A stretch of 35,716 bases of DNA, from the NCBI GenBank assembly GCA_016868575.1, contig VGGL01000019.1:1-35716 (forward strand), written 5' to 3'. Every line of letters begins with the position of its first letter. Positions within the stretch are counted from its first letter, which is position 1. Below are positions 1-5,918 of this stretch, piece after piece. The stretch is from Bacteroidota bacterium. Its GTDB lineage: Bacteria; Bacteroidota; Bacteroidia; Bacteroidales; FEN-979. The position numbers were made by a program, and so were the translations under genes. The notes beneath the pieces were generated by a model. It was not told where the DNA came from. It worked only from the letters and a program-made list of their open reading frames with translations, and did no database searches.

Positions 1-151
1 TCTACGACCTTTTCTAATACCCCAGCGGCGCCGTCATTGCGAGGAGCGCAGCGACGAAGCAACCTTTATTTATTACGATCGACATCATAACGAGGAGCGC
101 AGCGACGAAGCAACTTCATTGCGAGTCCCGAGAAATCGGGACGAAGCAACC
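1..151. repeat. Left copy of ~150-bp direct repeat (palindrome-rich)
   Basis: This stretch is nearly identical to 1778-1928, offset by exactly 1777 bp, with only two substitutions seen (in the segment after position 116). It contains three units of a short palindromic family that starts with CATTGCGAG or a variant and ends with GACGAAGCAAC. It abuts the stop codon of the GIY-YIG gene. The window begins inside the repeat, so its true left end is unseen; the right copy is preceded by a long perfect hairpin (1748-1786) whose last bases match the first bases of the window. Confidence 0.9.
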
Positions 152-152
152 C

Positions 153-446
153 CTATAAATCCTCAAACAAATCCCTCCACATCTTGTTCTTACCTTCGAT
201 CAATGCAATCTTTTTCCTTCGGGGACCAGCTTTGATCTGCTTCTCCCGGTAAATGGCATCTTTGATCGAATCGAAAATCTCGTAATAAACAAGCTTGTCA
301 ACATTGTACTGACTGGTAAACCCACTGTTCCTTTTTCCTTTATGCTCTAATACACGACGCTTCAGGTTGTTGGTAACACCGGTGTAAAGAACATGATTGC
401 TTCGGTTGGTAAGGATGTACATGTAAAACTGCCCTAATCTTTTCAT
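153..446 (-). CDS. Small GIY-YIG endonuclease family protein
   Basis: This 97-aa protein is essentially one GIY-YIG nuclease domain. It shows the YMYIL and LYTGVTN strands carrying the two motif tyrosines (about residues 8-26), then LKRRVLEHK with the conserved arginine, then AIYREKQIK with the acidic metal ligand (E68), and a C-terminal W-R-D-L. Such single-domain proteins are common in Bacteroidota and usually have no assigned role; cutting of DNA is inferred from the fold only. The stop codon directly abuts the palindromic repeats at 1-151, and a related array lies on the far side of the next gene. An internal ATG at residue 9 would still keep the whole domain. The gene diverges from the metallophosphoesterase gene. 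The family is certain, the biological role unknown. Confidence 0.88.
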   Translation of the reverse strand: MKRLGQFYMYILTNRSNHVLYTGVTNNLKRRVLEHKGKRNSGFTSQYNVDKLVYYEIFDSIKDAIYREKQIKAGPRRKKIALIEGKNKMWRDLFEDL

Positions 447-448
447 TC

Positions 449-474
449 TTCCGATCTTTACAGCTTAATCGGAA
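449..474. promoter_or_regulatory. Short inverted repeat in divergent intergenic region
   Basis: TTCCGAT and ATCGGAA form a 7-bp inverted repeat with a 12-bp spacer, immediately upstream of the GIY-YIG start and within the region shared with the divergent metallophosphoesterase gene. It could be an operator or chance; no T-tract follows, so it is not a convincing terminator. Confidence 0.25.
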
Positions 475-557
475 AATCTTCAAAAGGTTATGCAAATAGT
501 CATCAAAAGAATGAACACTTTACTATCTTTACAACTGTAAAAAGATCTTTCCAATTA

Positions 558-1688
558 ATGATCAGATATTTCATTCAAAAGCCATTATTCCTGATCCTGA
601 TTATTCTGACGGGAATCCAGGTATTTTCCCAACATCATGAATACCGATACTCCTTCTTCACAGCCGGTCATACCTACGGAAGCCCATCGAATGTTCAGTT
701 TGGACTTCATCAGCCGTTTGTGGAGCAGATCCCTTTCCTAAACGCTTACCCAGGAATGGGATTGGCCTTTCTTACTGGCGATGTGGTTGCTGTATCCAAT
801 GCCCAGTATTGGGATTCGGCCCAGGTGAATATCGACAGCATGAATATGCCCGTCTATATTGCTGCCGGAAACCATGATATGGGTGATGAGTTTCTCCTGC
901 GTTTCGGTCCGTACTATTCCTGTTTTAAGCACGATAGTGACCTTTTTGTCATTCTTACCCCAGGTCTTGATAACTGGAATATTACCGGGTCCCAGAAAGA
1001 ATTCCTTGTTTCAACACTCGACAGTTTTGCCCCACAATCAAGGTACGTGTTCATCATGCTTCATGAACTGATCTGGTGGAGCCCCGACAGCATCTTCAGG
1101 AATGTCACGATCAACTATATCGGTCACTACCCTGGAAGTACAAATTTCTGGAACGAAATAGAGCCCATTCTGAATGCATTGCCCAACAAGGTGGTGATGT
1201 ATGCCGGTGACCTTGGATGTACTGATTTTGTCTCTCCTTTCATGTATTATGCATACGACAATATTACCCTGATTGCAAGCGGCATGGGAGGTGGTGTCAG
1301 GGATAACATCATCATCACAGATGTATGTATTGATACCCTTATTTTCGACTTGTACGCATTGAATGGGGATGATCCGGACAAGCTTGGAGAACTGACCGAT
1401 TTCAGCTTGTTTCCACCTGGATTCCAGGATTTTGCGGAGGATGACCTGCTTATCTTCCCAAACCCCGTAAGAGGGGTCGTTAACCTGCAAATTCCGGATG
1501 AACTCAAGGGAGATAAAGATCTGGTATTATCTATTCATGATATGATGGGAAAGTTCGTTCAAAAGGAGAAAGTTGAAAATGTCCATGGAATCCTTCGAAT
1601 TGATATCCAGGCGCAAGCCAAGGGACTATACCACGTCGCGTTGAGCAACGGCCGGAAAGTGTATTCGGGGAAGATTGTGTTTGAATAG
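558..1688 (+). CDS. Secreted calcineurin-like metallophosphoesterase with T9SS sorting domain
   Basis: The 376-aa product has an N-terminal signal peptide (hydrophobic FLILIILTGIQVF, about residues 10-23, likely cut near VFSQ). A metallophosphoesterase fold follows: LTGDVV (72-77) and AAGNHDMG (102-109) match the family's metal-binding GD and GNHD blocks, followed by MLHE and YAGD segments. The first D-x-H block is not obvious; AGHTYG lies near its place. The last ~80 residues, beginning at FPNPVRG, form a type IX secretion C-terminal sorting domain, so the enzyme should be exported and possibly anchored at the cell surface. The substrate cannot be inferred. The gene stands alone between repeat arrays; a weak TATCTTTA box about 30 bp upstream may be its promoter. 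Confidence 0.85.
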   Translation: MIRYFIQKPLFLILIILTGIQVFSQHHEYRYSFFTAGHTYGSPSNVQFGLHQPFVEQIPFLNAYPGMGLAFLTGDVVAVSNAQYWDSAQVNIDSMNMPVYIAAGNHDMGDEFLLRFGPYYSCFKHDSDLFVILTPGLDNWNITGSQKEFLVSTLDSFAPQSRYVFIMLHELIWWSPDSIFRNVTINYIGHYPGSTNFWNEIEPILNALPNKVVMYAGDLGCTDFVSPFMYYAYDNITLIASGMGGGVRDNIIITDVCIDTLIFDLYALNGDDPDKLGELTDFSLFPPGFQDFAEDDLLIFPNPVRGVVNLQIPDELKGDKDLVLSIHDMMGKFVQKEKVENVHGILRIDIQAQAKGLYHVALSNGRKVYSGKIVFE

Positions 1689-1689
1689 G

Positions 1690-1723
1690 TTGCTTCGTCC
1701 CGCTTTCGCGGGACTCGCAATGA
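1690..1723. repeat. Palindromic repeat after the metallophosphoesterase gene
   Basis: GTCCCGC and GCGGGAC form a perfect 7-bp stem with a TTTC loop, framed by TTGCTTC on the left and TCGCAATGA on the right. It is the reverse-strand version of the CATTGCGAG...GAAGCAA family seen at 1-151 and 1892-2080. It starts right after the stop codon and could fold in the mRNA 3' end. Confidence 0.75.
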
Positions 1724-1747
1724 CGGCGCGAGCGCAGAAAAAATAGT

Positions 1748-1786
1748 GGTCGTAGAGCGGCGGGCTTCGCCCGCCGCTCTACGACC
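1748..1786. repeat. Perfect 18-bp inverted repeat, 3-nt loop
   Basis: GGTCGTAGAGCGGCGGGC is followed by TTC and then by its exact reverse complement. The last bases (TCTACGACC) are also the first bases of the window, so the left direct repeat probably carries the same hairpin just upstream of coordinate 1. No T-tract follows, so it reads as a repeat-borne palindrome more than a simple terminator. Confidence 0.85.
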
Positions 1787-1928
1787 TTTTCTAATACCCC
1801 AGCGGCGCCGTCATTGCGAGGAGCGCAGCGACGAAGCAACCTTTATTTATTACGATCGACATCATAACGAGGAGCGCAGCGACGAAGCAACTTCATTGCG
1901 AGTCGCGAGCAATCGGGACGAAGCAACC
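1778..1928. repeat. Right copy of ~150-bp direct repeat
   Basis: Second copy of the sequence at 1-151, beginning inside the right arm of the hairpin at 1748-1786. The two copies bracket the GIY-YIG and metallophosphoesterase genes. It runs straight into the 73-bp tandem array. Confidence 0.9.
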
Positions 1929-2080
1929 TTTATTCCCCATCATCGAACTCAGCGACGAAGCAACTTCATTGCGAGTCCCGAGAAATCGGGACGAAGCAAC
2001 CTTTATTCCCCATCATCGAACTCAGCGACGAAGCAACTTCATTGCGAGTCCCGAGCAATCGGGACGAAGCAACCTTTATA
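1892..2080. repeat. 73-bp tandem repeat array, two full units and a partial third
   Basis: Units start with TTCATTGCGAG at 1892, 1965 and 2038, exactly 73 bp apart. Each unit holds a stem of TCCCGA/TCGGGA type, then GACGAAGCAACC, a spacer with CCCCATCATCG, and a second GACGAAGCAAC. ORF-track entries across this region (for example 1746-2081 and 1969-2358) are translations of the repeat, not genes. The region 1689-2140 holds no other gene. Confidence 0.9.
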
Positions 2081-2140
2081 GTAACGACCAACCCCATCAA
2101 CAGTATGCACATTGTCGCCAAAACACCTATTTTTGCAGGC

Positions 2141-2812
2141 ATGAGAATATCGCGAAAAGAACGGTTTGCCCGCCTGATCGAATATTTCAGCGAGCACATG
2201 CCGCAGGCCGAAACAGAACTAATGCATACCGACCCCTACCAGCTCATTGTTGCCGTGATCCTCTCTGCCCAGTGTACCGACAAACGGGTGAATATGATCA
2301 CTCCGGCACTCTATCAGCGCTTTCCGGATGTTTCATCGCTGGCCGCCGCTTCTCATGAAGATGTTTTTAAACTGATCAAAAGCTGCAGCTATCCCAACAA
2401 CAAAACCAAACACCTGATCGCGATGGCTCAGATGGTGGTTCGGGATTTCAATGGCATCGTACCCTCTTCCCGGGAAGATCTTCAAAAACTCCCTGGTGTG
2501 GGCCGGAAAACAGCCAATGTGGTGGCTTCTGTGGCTTTCAGTAAACCTGCCATGGCCGTCGATACCCATGTTTTCCGGGTGGCTGCCCGCATAGGATTGA
2601 CGTGGAAAGCAAAGAACCCCCTGCAAGCCGAACTGCAATTGGTGCAGCATATTCCGGAGCGTAGGATCAACATTGCACACCACTGGCTGATTCTTCATGG
2701 TAGGTATATTTGTACTGCCCGAAAGCCAAAGTGTGACCAATGTGGCATCCGGGATTATTGCAAGTATTTTCAAAAAACTGTTAGTAAGTCGTCGGGTTTG
2801 ACCGGAAAATGA
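2141..2812 (+). CDS. nth: Endonuclease III (DNA glycosylase/AP lyase)
   Basis: Endonuclease III removes oxidised pyrimidines and nicks the resulting abasic site in base excision repair. The helix-hairpin-helix segment LPGVGRKTANVV carries the catalytic lysine, and VDTHVFRVAARIGL carries the catalytic aspartate. The C-terminal iron-sulfur ligands are intact with the family spacing C-x6-C-x2-C-x5-C (CTARKPKCDQCGIRDYC). I chose the ATG giving MRISRKERF (about 223 aa, normal length); the ORF track's earlier start only translates the upstream tandem repeat, though an ATG at 2105 is also possible. A TATTTTTG (-7-like) box at 2128-2135 lies just before this start and would give an almost leaderless message; this is weak. 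First gene of the nth-bcp-recA run. Confidence 0.95.
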   Translation: MRISRKERFARLIEYFSEHMPQAETELMHTDPYQLIVAVILSAQCTDKRVNMITPALYQRFPDVSSLAAASHEDVFKLIKSCSYPNNKTKHLIAMAQMVVRDFNGIVPSSREDLQKLPGVGRKTANVVASVAFSKPAMAVDTHVFRVAARIGLTWKAKNPLQAELQLVQHIPERRINIAHHWLILHGRYICTARKPKCDQCGIRDYCKYFQKTVSKSSGLTGK

Positions 2813-2857
2813 TCCCGGGGAATTGATAATTTTGCCTTTTCATCATTGCCAAATAGC

Positions 2858-3322
2858 ATGACATTTCTGAAGGTAGGATCCAAGGCGCCGGATTTCACGG
2901 CGAAAGATCATCAGGGTAAAGATATATCCCTGAAATCTCTCCGGGGGCAAAAAGTGATCCTTTATTTTTATCCGAAAGATGATACTCCCGGGTGTACTGC
3001 CGAAGCCTGTAATTTGCGTGATAACTTCGATGAATTGCGGGCTTCAGGATATGTTGTGGTTGGTGTTAGTGCCGACGATGAAACAGCTCATCAAAAATTT
3101 GTTGCAAAAAACAGATTACCTTTTGCCCTGATTTCGGATAAAGAGAAAAATATCATCAAAAAGTATGGCGCTTGGGGAACCAAAAAATTGTATGGCCGGG
3201 AGTACGAAGGAATTCTTCGCATCACCTATGTGATCTCTGAAGAAGGGACAATCAGCGATGTGATCACGGCGATGAAGACGAAGGATCATGCCAGGCAGAT
3301 TCTCGGGGAGCCAGGTAAATAA
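2858..3322 (+). CDS. bcp: Thiol peroxidase of the Bcp/PrxQ peroxiredoxin type
   Basis: This 154-aa peroxiredoxin reduces hydrogen peroxide and organic peroxides with thioredoxin as the usual donor. The motif DDTPGCTAEAC holds the peroxidatic cysteine (C46) and a resolving cysteine five residues later (C51), the atypical two-cysteine PrxQ arrangement. The thioredoxin-like fold is complete (VGSKAPDF at the start, VILYFYPKDDTPG, GVSADDE). I prefer the ATG at 2858 over the upstream TTG at 2846 in the ORF track, because MTFLKVGSKAPDF is the normal family N-terminus. It lies 45 bp after nth and 21 bp before recA, probably co-transcribed. Confidence 0.95.
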   Translation: MTFLKVGSKAPDFTAKDHQGKDISLKSLRGQKVILYFYPKDDTPGCTAEACNLRDNFDELRASGYVVVGVSADDETAHQKFVAKNRLPFALISDKEKNIIKKYGAWGTKKLYGREYEGILRITYVISEEGTISDVITAMKTKDHARQILGEPGK

Positions 3323-3343
3323 TCAAGAAAAACATCAACCATT

Positions 3344-4345
3344 ATGGAAACAAACAAGGAAAAACTGAAAGCATTACAGCTGACGATGGAGAAGATCGAA
3401 AAGTCTTATGGCCGTGGATCGATCATGCGGTTGGGCGATTCAGCTGTGGAGAGTGTCGAATGTATCTCAACGGGCTCTATCGGGCTCGATATGGCGCTGG
3501 GTATTGGCGGACTGCCCAAGGGCAGGGTCACAGAAATCTATGGACCTGAATCTTCGGGGAAGACAACCCTGGCATTGCATGCCATCGCCGAATCACAGAA
3601 AAAAGGAGGCATTGCTGCTTTTATTGATGCGGAACATGCCTTTGACCGCTTTTATGCACAAAAACTGGGGGTTGACATCGAGAATCTCCTCATTTCACAG
3701 CCCGATAACGGGGAACAGGCGCTGGAAATCGCTGATAACCTCATCCGTTCTGGCGCCATCGACATCATTGTAATCGATAGCGTGGCGGCTCTGACCCCAA
3801 AAAGTGAGATCGAAGGTGAAATGGGCGATTCAAAGATGGGATTGCAAGCACGGTTAATGTCGCAGGCTTTGCGGAAACTTACGGCAACCATTAGCAAAAC
3901 GAGCACCTGCTGCATCTTCATCAACCAGCTCCGTGAAAAGATCGGGGTCATGTTTGGAAATCCTGAAACTACCACCGGCGGGAATGCCCTGAAATTTTAT
4001 GCTTCCATCAGGCTGGATATCCGGAAAGTCACCCAGTTGAAAGATGCAGAAGAGGCTTACGGAAACAGGGTTCGCGTGAAAGTTGTCAAGAATAAAGTGG
4101 CTCCTCCCTTTAAAAAAGCTGAATTCGATATCATTTTCGGAGAGGGTATATCGCGGCAATTTGAAATACTGGATTTAGCTACAGAGTTGAATATCATCAA
4201 GAAGAGCGGATCATGGTTCAGCTATGGCGAGACCAGGCTGGGGCAGGGAAGAGATGCCGTAAAGAAGTTGCTGGTCGACAACGCGGAACTGGCCGATGAG
4301 TTGGAGTCGAAAATCCGTGAGACGTTTATCAGCAAAAGCGAATAG
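3344..4345 (+). CDS. recA: Recombinase A
   Basis: RecA forms ATP-dependent filaments on single-stranded DNA and drives strand exchange; in many bacteria it also promotes self-cleavage of LexA-type repressors. The 333-aa protein has a short N-terminal helix ([20 protein letters not shown]), Walker A GPESSGKT (67-74), the Walker B strand ending [10 protein letters not shown], the [21 protein letters not shown] segment spanning DNA-binding loops, and a short C-terminal domain. Its stop codon is followed immediately by the ATG of the TPR lipoprotein gene. The S24-family repressor at 13541-14344, which keeps its self-cleavage residues, would be a natural RecA-responsive partner; that link is inferred. 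Confidence 0.98.
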   Translation: METNKEKLKALQLTMEKIEKSYGRGSIMRLGDSAVESVECISTGSIGLDMALGIGGLPKGRVTEIYGPESSGKTTLALHAIAESQKKGGIAAFIDAEHAFDRFYAQKLGVDIENLLISQPDNGEQALEIADNLIRSGAIDIIVIDSVAALTPKSEIEGEMGDSKMGLQARLMSQALRKLTATISKTSTCCIFINQLREKIGVMFGNPETTTGGNALKFYASIRLDIRKVTQLKDAEEAYGNRVRVKVVKNKVAPPFKKAEFDIIFGEGISRQFEILDLATELNIIKKSGSWFSYGETRLGQGRDAVKKLLVDNAELADELESKIRETFISKSE

Positions 4346-5389
4346 ATGATACGCTTTGGGATACCAAGTTTCCGAATCTTCTTGATCCTTGCTGTTATCC
4401 TTCCTGCTCTCTCGCTGAGCCCTTCGTGCGATCCTGATCAGAAGGAAAAGACAGCACAGGATAGTACAGCGTCACGGCTTCAATTCCTGAATGATAAAAT
4501 CGCCAAGGATTCCTCCAATGCTGACCTCTACAGGGAAAGAGCGGAGCTCTATTACGAAGCACGTGACCTCGACCTGGCGCTGACGGATATCAGCAAATCA
4601 CTGAGGTTGTACCCTTCAAATGTTCCCTCTCTCATTGTCCTTGCAGACATCTACCTCCTTTCCGGGAAGCCAGATAACTCGATAGAAGCCTTGAGAAAAG
4701 CAATGGCGCTGGAGCCCGGAAATGCAGAGGCCACACTAAAGCTTGCCAAACTCTATCTGATCCTGAAAGACTATCCTCAAACTTTTGAAATCATCAATGG
4801 CGCTATCAAACAGGATAAGATAAACCCTGAAGCATATTATATCAGAGGTATAGCTCTTCTTGAAACAGGAGATACAATCCGTGCCGTGAAGGATCTGCAA
4901 ACCACGGTTAGTCAGGATCAGGATCATTATAACGCCCTCATCGAACTGGGGGATCTCTATGCTATAAAGAAAGACCCGGTGGCTGCTGACTATTTCAGAA
5001 GTGCCACAAAGGTCCGGCCTGATCGCCCTGAGCCCTACTATATGCTGGGGATGTTTTACCAGGAAACCGAAAAATTCGATGAAGCTATTCAGGTTTACAA
5101 GCAGATAATCAGCATTGATAAGGGTTTTAAGAATGCATACTACAATACCGGATATATCAACCTGGTGTACAAAAGGGATTTTCCGGAAGCTATCCGCCAA
5201 TTCAGTGAAGCCATCCAGATTGACTCTACCTATGCTGAAGCCTATTACAACAGGGGATATGCGTATGAACTCTCAGGCCAGATGGCGCAAGCACGAAAGG
5301 ATTACCAACACACCCTGAAGATTGCAGTAAACTATCCCCTGGCGATCGAAGGCCTGAACAGGCTGGATAAAGCAGGGATCAGCAAATAA
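4346..5389 (+). CDS. TPR-repeat lipoprotein
   Basis: The 347-aa product starts with a hydrophobic signal segment (FRIFLILAVILPALSLSPSC) whose C28 is the likely lipidation site; the lipobox is imperfect (SPSC). The remainder is about eight tetratricopeptide repeats with the usual A-Y-Y-N-R-G and P-x-A-x-x-x-L spacing, for example AYYNRGYAYELSGQ near the end. TPR lipoproteins act as periplasmic or outer-membrane scaffolds for protein partners; the specific partner cannot be told. The ATG directly follows the recA stop codon with no gap, implying translational coupling. The 3' end overlaps the convergent Hpt gene by 11 bp. Confidence 0.85.
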   Translation: MIRFGIPSFRIFLILAVILPALSLSPSCDPDQKEKTAQDSTASRLQFLNDKIAKDSSNADLYRERAELYYEARDLDLALTDISKSLRLYPSNVPSLIVLADIYLLSGKPDNSIEALRKAMALEPGNAEATLKLAKLYLILKDYPQTFEIINGAIKQDKINPEAYYIRGIALLETGDTIRAVKDLQTTVSQDQDHYNALIELGDLYAIKKDPVAADYFRSATKVRPDRPEPYYMLGMFYQETEKFDEAIQVYKQIISIDKGFKNAYYNTGYINLVYKRDFPEAIRQFSEAIQIDSTYAEAYYNRGYAYELSGQMAQARKDYQHTLKIAVNYPLAIEGLNRLDKAGISK

Positions 5390-5726
5390 TGATTTCTGAA
5401 TGATCTTTTAACGCTGACTCCAGCAGATGAATGGATTGCAGGAAAGCTGCGTACTCCTGATTCAACTTGGCCACATCTCTGTTACTGATCGCATCCTCCA
5501 TCCGAAAAAAGCATTCGTTCAAAGTCGGATCAAAAAAGAAAGAAGCGCTTCCTTTTAACTGATGTATCTCCTTTTTTATTCCCTGCCAGTTAACATCGGT
5601 ATGCGCTTCATGGATGTGCTGCAATCTTCCGGGAAGTTGTGAGAGAAAATCACCGATGATCTCTTTCACCACATCCTTTGGAAAGGCGCTATAATAGTCG
5701 TTGAATTGTTGCCAGTCGATCATCAC
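5379..5726 (-). CDS. Histidine phosphotransfer (Hpt) domain protein
   Basis: This is a free-standing 115-aa Hpt protein, which relays phosphate between response-regulator receiver domains in multistep phosphorelays. The motif HQLKGSASFF carries the phospho-accepting histidine (H55), followed by the typical second helix pair. No histidine kinase or receiver protein is encoded nearby. It lies 26 bp downstream of the FeoB-associated peptide on the same strand, so it may be read through from the iron transport genes, which is an unusual companion. Two consecutive ATGs (5726 and 5723) are possible starts. The family is clear; the partner is unknown. Confidence 0.8.
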   Translation of the reverse strand: MMIDWQQFNDYYSAFPKDVVKEIIGDFLSQLPGRLQHIHEAHTDVNWQGIKKEIHQLKGSASFFFDPTLNECFFRMEDAISNRDVAKLNQEYAAFLQSIHLLESALKDHSEIIIC

Positions 5727-5752
5727 AGTAGTTTTTTGACCATCTGCTGTTG

Positions 5753-5908
5753 CTACACTTTTTCTTTGAGCGAAGCGATCGCACAGCCGTTACATCCATC
5801 CGTACAACCTGACGGTTGACGGAATTGCTTTCTCATTTCCGTAAAGATATAAAATACGGCGGTGATTACTGCGGAAGAAACAATCAAATAGGTTATGAAG
5901 AGTTGCAT
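5753..5908 (-). CDS. FeoB-associated Cys-rich membrane peptide (51 aa)
   Basis: This gene is too short for the ORF track; I translated it by hand. It gives one N-terminal transmembrane helix (LFITYLIVSSAVITAVFYIF), a basic stretch (RKQFRQ) and a cysteine cluster GCTDGCNGCAI (C-x3-C-x2-C), then ends LKEKV. Small proteins of this layout, placed right after feoB, are a known family (FeoB-associated Cys-rich membrane protein) thought to help ferrous iron uptake, perhaps as an FeoC-like accessory. It starts 10 bp after the feoAB stop codon, so translation is probably coupled. Confidence 0.85.
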   Translation of the reverse strand: MQLFITYLIVSSAVITAVFYIFTEMRKQFRQPSGCTDGCNGCAIASLKEKV

Positions 5909-5918
5909 GTTTCAGATA

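Noticed and set aside
1892-2080. Possible CRISPR array (regularly spaced repeats)
   Set aside because: The 73-bp units are repeated along their whole length, including the would-be spacers; no unique spacers and no cas genes.
1746-2358. ORFs of 111 and 129 aa on the plus strand
   Set aside because: They translate the palindromic tandem repeats (RNRDEATFI-type strings) and the wrong frame of nth.
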